The notes below the pieces were generated by a model, which was given only the letters and a program-made list of their open reading frames with translations, was not told the origin of the DNA and did not search any database. 64,000 bases of DNA from Alistipes sp. (lineage in GTDB: Bacteria; Bacteroidota; Bacteroidia; Bacteroidales; Rikenellaceae). The DNA is taken from assembly GCA_021202985.1 (NCBI GenBank), contig JAJQCA010000049.1:24670-88669 (forward strand). Direction: 5' to 3'. Position 1 is the stretch's first letter. Each line of letters begins with the position of its first letter. Position numbers and translations under genes: made by a program. Positions 34,888 to 44,176 of the stretch are shown here, one piece after another.

Positions 34888-37800
34888 ATGAACATTAAGT
34901 TCCTTTTACCTTTACTGGGCTTCACGGCCTTCCTGCCCGGTCCCGCCCGCATGGCGGCCCAACCTCCCAGGCCGGGATACGTTATCGACAGTTTTACCTT
35001 CAACCAGAGGCAGTCTTACGACAGCCGCACGCTCCAGTACCGTCCCGACGGGGAGGATTTCGTAGCGGTGAACGGTAAGAACCGCTACACCCGGGCTTTG
35101 TACGGCAGCCACACCGAATTCCGTATCGAGACAAGCGACAGGCCGGTATTTGCCGCGTACGGTAAGGTCCAAAATAAAAATATAAGCTTCCGGGTTACCG
35201 TTCCCGGAGGGGAGACGGTGGCCCTCGATTCGACCGCTTTCTGCGAGTCGCGGTACACTCCCGGCAGGAGGTCCTACCTCCTTACCGACCCGTCGTGGGG
35301 CGGAGGCGAGCTCCGTATTGCTGTCCTCGCCTTCTTCGACAGCGAAGGGGGTATCTGGAAAATCGAATCGACCGGTATGCCTGAAGGTACCGAACTTTGG
35401 GCCGGTCTGACGGGGATAAGGGCCGAAAGGCTTAACCGTAACGGCGATATGGGCGCCGACCCTGCCGACTCTTTCGAAGCCCCGCTGAATCCGGATTACT
35501 CCACCGTTTGCCGATGGGATATCGGTGGTGACGCATCGACATTTATGCTGTTGGAAAATCTCGACATATTCGCAGTGGAGCCGTCGGCGGGTGCGGCACT
35601 GTACGACCGTACGGAGGAGGACAGGATGGCCCTTGTCTCGCGGGTCCGTTTCGAAACACCGGACCCTTATTTTAACCCGATCGGCGGTGCGCTCATGGCC
35701 GCCGGCGACGGTATCTGGGACGGCCGTGTATGGCTCCACGGTGCTATCGGCTGGCGTATGCCGCTTCCCGGTTGGAGGGCGGCCTATACGGGTAACTTCC
35801 TCGGGTGGCACGACCGTGCGAAAATTCATTTCGACGGTTACGCGGCAAGCCAGGTAACGAATATACCCAATACCATTCCCCATCCGGCTCAGGACCCCGA
35901 GTCGAACCTCGCCCGCGCCCTTAAAGAGTGGGGAACACCGATGTACAGCAACGGCTACATAGCCCGCGCCCCGAACGACCCCACCCAGATGAACCACTAC
36001 GATATGAACCTCGCCTACATAGATGAACTGTTGTGGCATTTCCAATGGACGGGCGACTGGGAGTACGCGCGTGAAATGTGGCCCGTACTGCACCGCCACC
36101 TGGCGTGGGAAAAGCTCAACTTCGACCCGGACGACGACGGCCTCTACGATGCCTACGCCTGTTTCTGGGCCAGCGACGCGGTGTATTACAATTCGGGCGG
36201 GGTGACGCTGTCGTCGGCCTATAATTACCGTTCGAACAAAATGGCCGCGCAGATAGCGGAACGCATCGGCGAAGACCCGGAGCCGTACCGCAGGGAAGCG
36301 GAAAAAATCCTCAGGGCCATAAATTCGCGCCTCTGGATGGAAGATAAAGGCCATTGGGCGGAATTTCAGGATTTTATGGGATACAAACGCCTGCACGAAA
36401 GCCCGGCCATCTGGACGATATACCATGCCATCGACAGCGATATCGCCGACCCGTTCCAGGCTTACAGGGCCACGAGGTACGTCGACTCCGAAATTCCCCA
36501 CTTCCCGGTAAGGGCAGAAGGCCTGGAAGAGGGCGGTTACCAGACCATTTCCACCACCAACTGGATGCCCTACGCCTGGAGCGTCAACAACGTTGCCTTC
36601 GCCGAGGTTTGGCACATGGCCCTGGCCTATTTCCAGGCCGGGCGCAATGACGAGGCTTTCCACCTGCTGAAGAGTTCGGTACTCGACGGTATGTATATAG
36701 GGAACAGCCCGGGTAACTTCGGGCAAATATCCTTCTACGACGCGGCACGCGGCGAAACCTACCGCGATTTCGGCGACCCGGTGGGAGTGGCCTCGCGGGT
36801 ATTCATACAGGGCCTCTACGGTATCAACCCCGACGCTCTGAACGACCGTCTGGTAATCCGGCCCGGGTTCCCGTCAGAGTGGCCGCATGCCTCGCTGGAA
36901 ACAACCGACGTATGTTATAGTTTCGTCCGGGGTGAGAAGGACGGCAGGGACGTATATACCGTGACGCACAACCTCGACTTCGCTGAAACCGTCGACCTGC
37001 GGGTGAGGGCTTACAGCGACCGAATCGCGCAGGTAACGGTAAACGGCCGGCCGGTGGAGTGGACACTTTCGGACGCTGTGGTCGGTTATCCACTGGTCTC
37101 GGTAGCTTTTCCGGCCGCGGCGGGAAATTCGTATGAGATAGTTATTCACTGGGCCGGCGACCCGATAGTTACCGAACCCGTAACGGGTAACCGGACAAGG
37201 TTTGAGAAAGTGACCAGCGGCGATATGTCCTGGTGGAAGGCCGTCCACTATACCGTGGAGCCCGAACCGGTGGAGTACTCGGGCCTTTTCGAGAATGTAA
37301 TCGGAGAGCGGTGCGAAACGGTGCCGATGGAGAATCTGTGGAACTCGTCGGTAGCGGATATTTTCACCAACGAGTACCTCTCGCCCCGGTCGCCGTACAC
37401 TACGCTGCAACTCCCCACGCAGGGTATCGGGGAGTGGTGCCACGCGACTTTCACGGCAATAATAGACGACAGCGGGCTTCGTTCGCTGGTCCGCGACGGT
37501 ATGCTGGAGACAAGCCTCGGCGTTCCGTTCCGCTCGACCGGCGACGGGAACAATATCGCCTACACCTCACTGTGGGACAACTATCCCGACAAGGTCTCCG
37601 TGCCGCTCTCCGGCAACGCATCGAGGGCCTACCTGCTGATGGCCGGAAGCACCAACCAGATGCAGTCGCGCATACTGAACGGGACCCTTACCTTCACCTA
37701 CACGGACGGCAGCACGAGGGTGTTCGAGCTGACCAATCCTTACACATGGTGCCCCATAGAGCAGGATTTCTATGTGGACGACTACGCCTTCCGGGTGGAC

Positions 37801-38016
37801 GGCCCGCGTCCGTACAGGCTCCACCTGAAGGACGGTACTGTGGCCCAGACCCTTTCCAATCACCCGGGCACGGTATATTTCCCGGAAATAGAATGCGGTG
37901 CGGCCCTGCTGCTGGATGTCGAACTGGACCCCCGTAAGGAACTGAAAGAACTTACGGTGGAAACCATTGCCAACGAAGTGGTCATAGGCCTTATGGGTGT
38001 AACGCTTCAGAGATAA
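34888..38016 (+). CDS. Secreted six-hairpin glycosidase-like protein, DUF4450-like (1042 aa)
   Basis: Starts MNIKFLLPLLGFTAFLPGPARMAA, a signal peptide without lipobox. The N-terminal 280 residues look like a beta-sandwich. From about 330 to 690 the pattern is that of an (alpha/alpha)6 barrel found in GH78- and DUF4450-type enzymes: NLARALKEWGTPMYSNGYIA, MNHYDMNLAYIDELLWHFQW, YDAYACFWASDAVYYNSGG, and TNWMPYAWSVNNVAF with acidic residues of a likely active site. The C-terminal 300 residues are beta-rich. A substrate (rhamnoside, galactoside or uronide) cannot be assigned. Single gene ending in an 18-bp terminator stem. Related to polysaccharide use by context and fold only. Confidence 0.6.
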   Translation: MNIKFLLPLLGFTAFLPGPARMAAQPPRPGYVIDSFTFNQRQSYDSRTLQYRPDGEDFVAVNGKNRYTRALYGSHTEFRIETSDRPVFAAYGKVQNKNISFRVTVPGGETVALDSTAFCESRYTPGRRSYLLTDPSWGGGELRIAVLAFFDSEGGIWKIESTGMPEGTELWAGLTGIRAERLNRNGDMGADPADSFEAPLNPDYSTVCRWDIGGDASTFMLLENLDIFAVEPSAGAALYDRTEEDRMALVSRVRFETPDPYFNPIGGALMAAGDGIWDGRVWLHGAIGWRMPLPGWRAAYTGNFLGWHDRAKIHFDGYAASQVTNIPNTIPHPAQDPESNLARALKEWGTPMYSNGYIARAPNDPTQMNHYDMNLAYIDELLWHFQWTGDWEYAREMWPVLHRHLAWEKLNFDPDDDGLYDAYACFWASDAVYYNSGGVTLSSAYNYRSNKMAAQIAERIGEDPEPYRREAEKILRAINSRLWMEDKGHWAEFQDFMGYKRLHESPAIWTIYHAIDSDIADPFQAYRATRYVDSEIPHFPVRAEGLEEGGYQTISTTNWMPYAWSVNNVAFAEVWHMALAYFQAGRNDEAFHLLKSSVLDGMYIGNSPGNFGQISFYDAARGETYRDFGDPVGVASRVFIQGLYGINPDALNDRLVIRPGFPSEWPHASLETTDVCYSFVRGEKDGRDVYTVTHNLDFAETVDLRVRAYSDRIAQVTVNGRPVEWTLSDAVVGYPLVSVAFPAAAGNSYEIVIHWAGDPIVTEPVTGNRTRFEKVTSGDMSWWKAVHYTVEPEPVEYSGLFENVIGERCETVPMENLWNSSVADIFTNEYLSPRSPYTTLQLPTQGIGEWCHATFTAIIDDSGLRSLVRDGMLETSLGVPFRSTGDGNNIAYTSLWDNYPDKVSVPLSGNASRAYLLMAGSTNQMQSRILNGTLTFTYTDGSTRVFELTNPYTWCPIEQDFYVDDYAFRVDGPRPYRLHLKDGTVAQTLSNHPGTVYFPEIECGAALLLDVELDPRKELKELTVETIANEVVIGLMGVTLQR

Positions 38017-38042
38017 CAAGCCCGAGTTTCAGACCCGGCCTC

Positions 38043-38083
38043 AAACAGATAAGCCTGCATCGGATGCAGGCTTATCTGTTTTT
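38043..38083 (+). terminator. Rho-independent terminator, 18-bp stem
   Basis: Bases 38043-38060 pair perfectly with 38064-38081 around a CGG loop and run into TTTTT on the plus strand, 27 nt after the six-hairpin gene. Confidence 0.92.
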
Positions 38084-38100
38084 ATGTGGTTCCTGTCGGA

Positions 38101-38109
38101 CCCCCCCCC
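38101..38109. repeat. C9 homopolymer
   Basis: Nine C residues in a row in the spacer between the terminator and the DUF4377 gene. A simple repeat; could be unstable or misread in sequencing. Confidence 0.9.
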
Positions 38110-38155
38110 TTAGTTATCCACATGCCGGACCGGAAGTGCGGATTGCGATTGCGGC

Positions 38156-38509
38156 TTAGTTTACCGGCAATCCGGCCGACTCTTTCCTCTCTTTGGAGAG
38201 CAGCTTCTTCAACTTGTACTCGGCCGATATACCGTCGCCGGGAACGTCGTCGACGGGCCACATCTCCAGTTTGAGGAGCCATTCGTATCCCTGCTCGTAT
38301 TCGAAGCCGGCGATGGAGCCGTCCGGCATTCCGACGGTCCACTCCATGGCGCTTCCCCACTTTACATAGTACCGGTACCTGTCGTCGGCCGTCTCGTCCG
38401 GGTCGACCCACAGGCGGGAAGCCAGTGTGACCGTAACCAGCTCCGGGCGGTCCTTTCCGCATGCGGTGATGAACAGCGGTAGTAAAAGTAAAGCGAACAA
38501 GCGTTTCAT
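38156..38509 (-). CDS. DUF4377 family lipoprotein (117 aa)
   Basis: Small lipoprotein starting MKRLFALLLLPLFITAC, lipobox ITAC. The mature part has the DUF4377 pattern: VTVTLASRLW, YVKWGSAMEWTVG, IAGFEYEQGYEWLLKLEMWP and a closing AEYKLKKLLSKE. The domain is common in Bacteroidetes envelope proteins, often with HslJ-like domains, and its function is not known. An upstream extension to 38563 would pass through the -7 box. Single gene with a good promoter (TTG N20 TAAATTTG). Confidence 0.75.
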   Translation of the reverse strand: MKRLFALLLLPLFITACGKDRPELVTVTLASRLWVDPDETADDRYRYYVKWGSAMEWTVGMPDGSIAGFEYEQGYEWLLKLEMWPVDDVPGDGISAEYKLKKLLSKERKESAGLPVN

Positions 38510-38532
38510 AGGGTGCACCGTCTTTTTGTCTG

Positions 38533-38563
38533 CAAATTTAGGAATAGTATCGGGACCGTGCAA
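38533..38563 (-). promoter_or_regulatory. Promoter of the DUF4377 gene (TTG N20 TAAATTTG)
   Basis: Minus strand: TTG at 38563-38561 and TAAATTTG at 38540-38533, spacing 20 nt, 24 nt before the start. Confidence 0.65.
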
Positions 38564-38596
38564 TTAACGGTACCAATTCGGTTAGGAGGGGATGCA

Positions 38597-38629
38597 AAAA
38601 CCGGCCCGTAATTGTACAGGACCGGTTTT
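38597..38629. terminator. Inverted repeat with A/T-rich ends
   Basis: AAAACCGG (38597-38604) pairs with CCGGTTTT (38622-38629). It lies between the nrdJ end and the DUF4377 promoter and could be the distal nrdJ terminator. Confidence 0.5.
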
Positions 38630-38723
38630 CGGGGAATTATATATAGTGAAAGTCGAGAGCAGGGCCAGGCTTGCGTATACCGGGTCGCTAACTGCAAATA
38701 ATCGGAATAATAGAGTGTCTTCC

Positions 38724-38764
38724 CTATACCACTATGCCTTTCCGCCTCTGCGGGCATGGTATAG
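38724..38764 (-). terminator. Hairpin directly after nrdJ
   Basis: CTATACC (38724-38730) pairs with GGTATAG (38758-38764) and ATGCC (38734-38738) with GGCAT (38753-38757), with a 3-nt bulge, starting 17 nt past the nrdJ stop. No U run follows on the minus strand. Confidence 0.45.
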
Positions 38765-38781
38765 TCCGTTAGCACTCGCTA

Positions 38782-41367
38782 TTATCCGCACTTGGAGTGG
38801 CCGCACGACATACACACCGGGCAGCCGTTCTGGTAAACCAGCGTATCCTCGCCGCACTCGGGACAGATTTCTTTGGTTTTAGTGCCGTTGCTGATGTAGG
38901 TTTTCAGCGCCCGGGCGACCCCGTTTTTCCATGTATTGATGGAGTCGCTGTCGAGCTGGAGCGATTCCACGAGATTAACCACGTCGATTATGGGCATCCC
39001 GATACGGAGCACGCCGGAAATTAGTTTGGCATAGTTCCAGAACGAGGCGTCGAACAGTCGCGAAATACCTCCGATGGTGTTGGTGTAGCCGTATTTGTCC
39101 CGGTACTGGAAGTCGTACCGCTTCTGCCCGTCCTGCTCGACCACCTTCAGGATGGTTCCCTTCTTCACCTTCTTGGGGATGAACATGGCGTCCTCCTCGA
39201 TTTTACCGGTGAAAATCTCGTACGGCCGGTCGTTGTAGATACCTACGAAAGCTATCCAGTCCTCGTCGCCGTTTTTGAAACGGACTATGTCGGCCTCCAG
39301 TTCCGTCGGCCGGTGCTTGGGAGGCTTGTAACCGGTGGGGTTCTTATCGTCCCCCTCGTCGGATTTCTTCTTTTTCTTGGTGTCCACGAGCACCCCCGCA
39401 CGCGAACCGTCGCGGTATACCGTAACTCCTTTACAGCCGTGCTCCCAGGCGGTCATATATACTTTGGCCACCAGTTCCTCCGTGACCTCGTTGGGGAGGT
39501 TCACCGTCACCGATATGGAGTGGTCCACCCACTTCTGGATCGCACCCTGCATTTCGACCTTGCTCACCCAGTCTATATCGTTTGCCGTAGCCTTATAGTA
39601 GGGAGAGGCCGATACGATTTTGTCCAGCTCCTCGTCAGGCATATGTTCGAGGTTGTCGGTCGGGTAGCCGTTCACCTCCATCCAGGTGATGAACTTGTGG
39701 TGGTAAACGTTGTACTCCTCCCACGAGTCGCCCACCTCGTCCACGAAGGTAACGTTTACGTCCTTGTCGCTCGGGTTGACCTTCCTGCGCCGTTTGTAGA
39801 CCGGGCGGAATACCGGTTCGATACCCGAGGTGGTCTGCGACATAAGGCTCGTGGTGCCGGTGGGAGCGATGGTGAGCATGGCGATGTTGCGGCGGCCGTG
39901 TTCGACCATCTCCTTGTACAGCTCGGGGTCGGCCTCCCTGATGCGCTCAATCATGGGGTTCCCAAGCTCCTTGGCGGTATCGTAAATGGGGAAAGCACCC
40001 CTCTTTTTAGCCATGCCTACCGACGCGCGGTAAGCCTCCAGCGCGAGGGTCTTTTGTACTTCCACGGCAAACCCGATGGCTTCCCTTGTGCCGTACCGCA
40101 ATCCGAGTGCGGCCAGCATATCGCCCTCGGCTGTGATACCCAGCCCGGTACGACGGCCCTGCAGGGCCTTCTCGCGTATCTTTTCCCACAGTTTGCGTTC
40201 CACGCTGCGGATATCGTCGTCCTCGGGGTCGCCGGCTATCTTTTCGATAATGGCCTCCACCTTTTCAAGTTCGAGGTCGATTATATCGTCCATCATCCGC
40301 ATGGCCTTGTGCACGTGGTCCCGGAACTTGTCGAAATCGAAACGGGCCTCCTTTGTGAACGGTTTGTCGACATAGCTGTAAAGGTTCATGGCCAGCAGGC
40401 GGCAACTGTCGTAAGGGCAGAGCGGTATCTCACCGCACGGGTTTGTCGACACGGTGGTGAAGCCCAGGTCGGCATAACAGTCGGGCACAGACTCGCGGAT
40501 AATGGTATCCCAGAACAATACGCCTGGTTCGGCTGACTTCCATGCGTTATGTATAATCTTATTCCACAGGGCTTTCGCATCTATATCTTTTTCGTAAAGC
40601 GGTTCGGGGGAGCCGATAGGGAACTGCTGGTGGTACTTCTTTTCCTCCTTTACCGCGTGCATGAACTCGTCGTCGATCTTTATGGAGACATTGGCACCGG
40701 TCACTTTGCCGGTCTCTACCTTGGCGTCGATGAAATTCTCCGCGTCCGGGTGCTTAATGGACAGGGAGAGCATCAGGGCGCCGCGCCTGCCGTCCTGTGC
40801 CACTTCGCGCGTGGAATTGGAGTAACGTTCCATAAAAGGTACGATGCCGGTGGACGTAAGGGCGCTGTTAAGCACCGGACTGCCGGTGGGGCGGATATGC
40901 GAAAGGTCGTGGCCCACGCCGCCGCGCCGTTTCATAAGCTGTACCTGCTCCTCGTCGATACGGATGATACCGCCGTAACTGTCCGCGGGATTCTTGTGGC
41001 CGATTACGAAACAATTCGACAGTGAAGCGATCTGGAGGTTGTTGCCTATCCCGGTCATCGGGCCTCCCTGCGGTATGACATAACGGAAGTCACGCAACAG
41101 GTCGAGAACTTCTTCCTTACCCATCGGGTCGGGATATTTCTCCTCGATACGGGCGATTTCCGAAGCTATCCTTTCGTGCATCTGCACGGGCGATTTCTCA
41201 TATATTTTCCCGAACGAATCCTTCAGTGCGTATTTGCTTACCCATACCGTGGCGGCCAGTTCGTCGCCACGGAAATATTCCTTTGCCGCCTCGACCGCGT
41301 CACCATAACTGTATTCGGTCATGGCAGGGGACGACACGGTCCTGTCTTTCTTCTTGGTTTCAGGCAT
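38782..41367 (-). CDS. nrdJ: Adenosylcobalamin-dependent (class II) ribonucleoside-diphosphate reductase
   Basis: The 861-residue class II enzyme reduces ribonucleotides with a cobalamin-derived radical and works with or without oxygen. The active site is in the ten-stranded barrel: Cys119 in SLSNCFVIG, and the STNPCGEIPL motif with thiyl Cys311 and Glu313. AMLTIAPTGTTSLM and GCKGVTVYRDGSR are typical of the family. After a Lys-rich linker (VDTKKKKKSDEGDD) comes a TSCPD-type domain. The C-terminus is a zinc-ribbon-like CPECGEDTLVYQNGCPVCMS plus CGHSKCG, supplying redox Cys. No cobalamin riboswitch was recognised in the 184-nt leader. The gene is transcribed alone, downstream of folB. Confidence 0.93.
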   Translation of the reverse strand: MPETKKKDRTVSSPAMTEYSYGDAVEAAKEYFRGDELAATVWVSKYALKDSFGKIYEKSPVQMHERIASEIARIEEKYPDPMGKEEVLDLLRDFRYVIPQGGPMTGIGNNLQIASLSNCFVIGHKNPADSYGGIIRIDEEQVQLMKRRGGVGHDLSHIRPTGSPVLNSALTSTGIVPFMERYSNSTREVAQDGRRGALMLSLSIKHPDAENFIDAKVETGKVTGANVSIKIDDEFMHAVKEEKKYHQQFPIGSPEPLYEKDIDAKALWNKIIHNAWKSAEPGVLFWDTIIRESVPDCYADLGFTTVSTNPCGEIPLCPYDSCRLLAMNLYSYVDKPFTKEARFDFDKFRDHVHKAMRMMDDIIDLELEKVEAIIEKIAGDPEDDDIRSVERKLWEKIREKALQGRRTGLGITAEGDMLAALGLRYGTREAIGFAVEVQKTLALEAYRASVGMAKKRGAFPIYDTAKELGNPMIERIREADPELYKEMVEHGRRNIAMLTIAPTGTTSLMSQTTSGIEPVFRPVYKRRRKVNPSDKDVNVTFVDEVGDSWEEYNVYHHKFITWMEVNGYPTDNLEHMPDEELDKIVSASPYYKATANDIDWVSKVEMQGAIQKWVDHSISVTVNLPNEVTEELVAKVYMTAWEHGCKGVTVYRDGSRAGVLVDTKKKKKSDEGDDKNPTGYKPPKHRPTELEADIVRFKNGDEDWIAFVGIYNDRPYEIFTGKIEEDAMFIPKKVKKGTILKVVEQDGQKRYDFQYRDKYGYTNTIGGISRLFDASFWNYAKLISGVLRIGMPIIDVVNLVESLQLDSDSINTWKNGVARALKTYISNGTKTKEICPECGEDTLVYQNGCPVCMSCGHSKCG

Positions 41368-41434
41368 TTCTCTAAATATAGTGTAGTTGTAACTTTATGG
41401 TGCTGAGTGGGTTGGCCGGATAGTGCCATAAGAC

Positions 41435-41460
41435 TGACGCCCACTTTACACCGGGCGTCA
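41435..41460 (-). terminator. Hairpin between folB and nrdJ
   Basis: TGACGCCC (41435-41442) pairs with GGGCGTCA (41453-41460), 10-nt loop. It probably ends the folB transcript upstream of nrdJ. Confidence 0.55.
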
Positions 41461-41551
41461 TTCACCTGCAAGTTTACAACATCTTTCGCGCAGAAACCGG
41501 CGCCACCGTTTTAACTTATTAAGAAATTATCAACAGTCGGGGCGGGCATTT

Positions 41552-41923
41552 TCAGAGTGTGACAGTTACCGTAACCCGCTCCACTTTCCCGCCCAGCGGG
41601 GGGGCGATTTTAGAAACGCGGACGGTGAGTTTTTCGATTGCGGGAAATTTCGCCCTGAGTGCGTCGGCGATGCGCTTGGCTACGTTTTCGAGAATGTCGG
41701 AAGCCTGCCGCATCTCCCCGCGCACTACCTCGTATGCGTCGAGGTAGTTTACGCTGCAGGCCACGTCGTCAGTGGCGGCCGCCACGGTGGCGTCGTAGGT
41801 AATCGAGACGTTTACCATAAACCGGTTGCCGACCTCCTTCTCCAACCGGTAACACCCGTGGCGGGCGTAAAATTCCATATTTTCGAGGTCGATGGTGGCG
41901 ATTGTTTTTTGCTCCGGATTCAT
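41552..41923 (-). CDS. folB: Dihydroneopterin aldolase
   Basis: Cleaves dihydroneopterin to 6-hydroxymethyl-dihydropterin in folate synthesis. The 123-residue protein has the family pattern: IDLENMEFYARHGCYRLEKE at the start, with the Glu and Tyr of the pterin site, NRFMVNVSITYD, SVNYLDAYEVVRGEM, and VTVRVSKIAPPLGGKVERVTV at the end. The conserved Lys of the active site lies in VSKIAPP. It is 36 nt downstream of the PfkB kinase gene and probably shares its promoter. Confidence 0.92.
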   Translation of the reverse strand: MNPEQKTIATIDLENMEFYARHGCYRLEKEVGNRFMVNVSITYDATVAAATDDVACSVNYLDAYEVVRGEMRQASDILENVAKRIADALRAKFPAIEKLTVRVSKIAPPLGGKVERVTVTVTL

Positions 41924-41959
41924 GGCGGTAGGAATAGGACGGTGATTTACAGCGGTATT

Positions 41960-42961
41960 TTAGAAAAGGTATTTTTGAGATTTAACCTGTTTTATCAGGG
42001 AATTAATCTCATCCCATACCTCCTCGGGGAAGGTGGTGCCGATAACCTCTATCACTTTTCCTGCCGCGATAGCGCCTACCGTGCCGCATTGGCGCAGAGT
42101 AAGCCCGTTGCAAAGGCCGTACAGGAAACCGGCCGCGTAGAAATCGCCAGCCCCGGTGGTGTCGACGCGGGTGGCAGCCTTCAGGATACCGACATGGGTA
42201 GTCTCGCCGTTATGTTTTATATACGCGCCCTTTATTCCTATCTTGACTATGGCGAGTTCGCACACGGCGGCTATGATATCGAGAGCCTGCATGGGGTCAC
42301 GCTCACCGGTGAAGGCTTTCGCCTCGTCCTCGTTAGCGAAAAGGATATCGACGTGGTTTTCAACCAGGTGGCGCAAGAACCCGAGATTCTCCTCCACCAC
42401 GTTGAAACTGGCCAGGTCGACGGCCACCTTCAGGCCGCACTCTTTGGCGTATTTTACCGCGCGGGTGATTAGGTTGTGGTTCTGCACGAGGTATCCCTCG
42501 ATATAGAGGCAGTCATAGCCGTCGAAAATTCCCGCGGGGATATCCTCTTCCGTCAGTTCGAGGGCCGCCCCGAGATAGGTCGCCATGGTCCGTTCGCCGT
42601 CCGGCGAGACGAGCGAGACGCACCTGCCTGAATGGTTCTGCCCGCGGTATACCTTTGGCTCGATGCCGAGGTTTTCGAGGGCCCGAATAAGGAAATCTCC
42701 CGTGCTGTCGCGACCCACTTTGCCGATAAAGCCCGTGCTGCATCCGAGCTTGGCCAAGGCGCGGATGGTGTTACCGGCCGAGCCGCCCAGCGAGAGGGTG
42801 TGCGGCAGGTCGGCCGTGGCTTCGGATATCTGCCTCTGGAGCGGCGCGTCGACAAGGCTCATGCTTCCTTTGGGAAGGCCGAATTTTTCCAGCACCCGGT
42901 CGTCCCTGAGGTTTACAAGTATGTCCGTGAGCGCGTTGCCGATACCTATTATCCTTTTCAT
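41960..42961 (-). CDS. PfkB-family carbohydrate/nucleoside kinase
   Basis: A 333-residue ribokinase-like kinase, in the branch annotated as adenosine kinase in Bacteroidetes. It has IIGIGNALTDILV, SLGGSAGNTIRALAKLG (PfkB signature 1), FIGKVGRDSTGDF, and DTTGAGDFYAAGFLYG (signature 2), in which Asp is the catalytic base. Substrate choice is not readable; nucleosides (adenosine or inosine/guanosine) and sugars are all possible. Operon with folB; the link is not functional in an obvious way. A TATATTTG -7 box lies 65 nt upstream. Confidence 0.88.
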   Translation of the reverse strand: MKRIIGIGNALTDILVNLRDDRVLEKFGLPKGSMSLVDAPLQRQISEATADLPHTLSLGGSAGNTIRALAKLGCSTGFIGKVGRDSTGDFLIRALENLGIEPKVYRGQNHSGRCVSLVSPDGERTMATYLGAALELTEEDIPAGIFDGYDCLYIEGYLVQNHNLITRAVKYAKECGLKVAVDLASFNVVEENLGFLRHLVENHVDILFANEDEAKAFTGERDPMQALDIIAAVCELAIVKIGIKGAYIKHNGETTHVGILKAATRVDTTGAGDFYAAGFLYGLCNGLTLRQCGTVGAIAAGKVIEVIGTTFPEEVWDEINSLIKQVKSQKYLF

Positions 42962-43025
42962 TTTCAGTTTTGAGTTGTAGTTTATTGCCCGTAGCAGATC
43001 GGCTTCCGGGCGCCTGACGGCGGGA

Positions 43026-43033
43026 CAAATATA
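43026..43033 (-). promoter_or_regulatory. -7 box for the PfkB-folB operon (TATATTTG)
   Basis: Exact TAnnTTTG match on the minus strand, 65 nt upstream of 42961. Confidence 0.5.
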
Positions 43034-43125
43034 GGAATTTATAAAGACAAACTTTAGACGGGCCGTCCTTCTTCGTAACTGTTATTAAAAACGGTCGGAA
43101 TGGTTTTATTTTGAAAGTAAAATAA

Positions 43126-43133
43126 TACTTTTG
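43126..43133 (+). promoter_or_regulatory. -7 box for the DUF554 gene (TACTTTTG)
   Basis: Exact TAnnTTTG match, 25 nt before the start at 43159. Only a degenerate TTT lies at the -33 position. Confidence 0.55.
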
Positions 43134-43158
43134 TAGTCGTAACTAACCGTATCGCCCA

Positions 43159-43899
43159 ATGACCGGGACCCTCGTCAATACCGCAACCATAGTAGCAGGA
43201 AGCCTGCTCGGTATGATGATACGGTCGCGCCTGTCGCGGCGGGCCGTGGATATCGTCTTCCAGGGAATCGGATTATTCACAATCGCGCTGGGGGTCTCCA
43301 TGTCGCTCAGTTCGGACAGGTTTCTGCTCATTATACTCAGCATTGTCGGGGGTTCGCTGCTCGGGCAGTGGATGCGCATCGACAAGCGGCTGGACCGCTT
43401 CACGGTATATATCCACGGCAAAGCCAGTAGGGGCCGGGTGCCGGCGGCGGCGGACGGGAGCGTGCCGGTGGCCGGAACACCTCCCGTGGCTCCGGGCTCG
43501 GCAGTTTTCACCGAGGGGTTTATAACTGCAACGATGCTGTTCTGCGTCGGCTCCATGTCGATACTGGGGGCCATCGAGGATGGAATGGGCCTGACTCCGA
43601 ACCTGCTGTATACCAAATCCATCATGGACGGGGTTACTTCCATCATACTCGCATCTTCTTTCGGTATCGCCATAATGCTTTCGGCTGTTCCCGTACTGGT
43701 TTACCAGGGTTTGCTGACCCTGCTGGCCTTATATGTCTCCACGCTGATGGGGCAGGCCATGATAGACGACCTTACGGCCGTGGGGGGCATAATGCTTATC
43801 GGGCTGTCGCTTAATATCCTGAAGATAAAGGAAGTCAACGTTGTCAATATGTTGCCGTCGTTGGTGCTCGTTCTCATACTCTCTTATCTTTGGGGCTGA
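43159..43899 (+). CDS. DUF554 family integral membrane protein
   Basis: A 246-residue inner-membrane protein of the YdfK/YqgA-type DUF554 family, whose role is not established. It starts GTLVNTATIVAGSLLGMMI, has several transmembrane helices, and carries the family core FITATMLFCVGSMSILGAIEDG and KSIMDGVTSIILASSFG, then LLTLLALYVSTLM and GIMLIGLSLNILKIKEVNV. A charged loop (about 80-115) with an insert rich in Pro/Ala/Gly separates the first pair of helices from the rest. A single gene with its own -7 box, divergent from the PfkB operon. Confidence 0.88.
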   Translation: MTGTLVNTATIVAGSLLGMMIRSRLSRRAVDIVFQGIGLFTIALGVSMSLSSDRFLLIILSIVGGSLLGQWMRIDKRLDRFTVYIHGKASRGRVPAAADGSVPVAGTPPVAPGSAVFTEGFITATMLFCVGSMSILGAIEDGMGLTPNLLYTKSIMDGVTSIILASSFGIAIMLSAVPVLVYQGLLTLLALYVSTLMGQAMIDDLTAVGGIMLIGLSLNILKIKEVNVVNMLPSLVLVLILSYLWG

Positions 43900-44176
43900 A
43901 ACTTCCCTGAGGCCTGATCCGGCCGGTATCAATTTTTAAAACTCCTCATTTGGCATTCATTCCCGTTTCTGCCCACGTGCGAACCGGAGTTTATCCGGCG
44001 TGTGTGCGCGAACGGCACGACTATTGAATCGGTTTATGTCACAAATGGTCTTTCCCGTCGCAAAATAAAGTTACGGTGACGCGGATAACCGGTTTGCCGT
44101 GTGCTACCGGCCCGCGGCATAAGGTGAGACGGGACCGGAAGTGCAACACGTTTATTAACTATAAAATTTTTCAGTT

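Noticed and set aside
34912..36726. A 604-codon minus-strand frame
   Set aside because: Antisense to the six-hairpin protein, which has a signal peptide and coherent fold pattern; rejected as a shadow.
41368..41551. Cobalamin riboswitch upstream of the B12-dependent nrdJ
   Set aside because: The 184-nt leader contains only a short hairpin and no recognisable cobalamin box.
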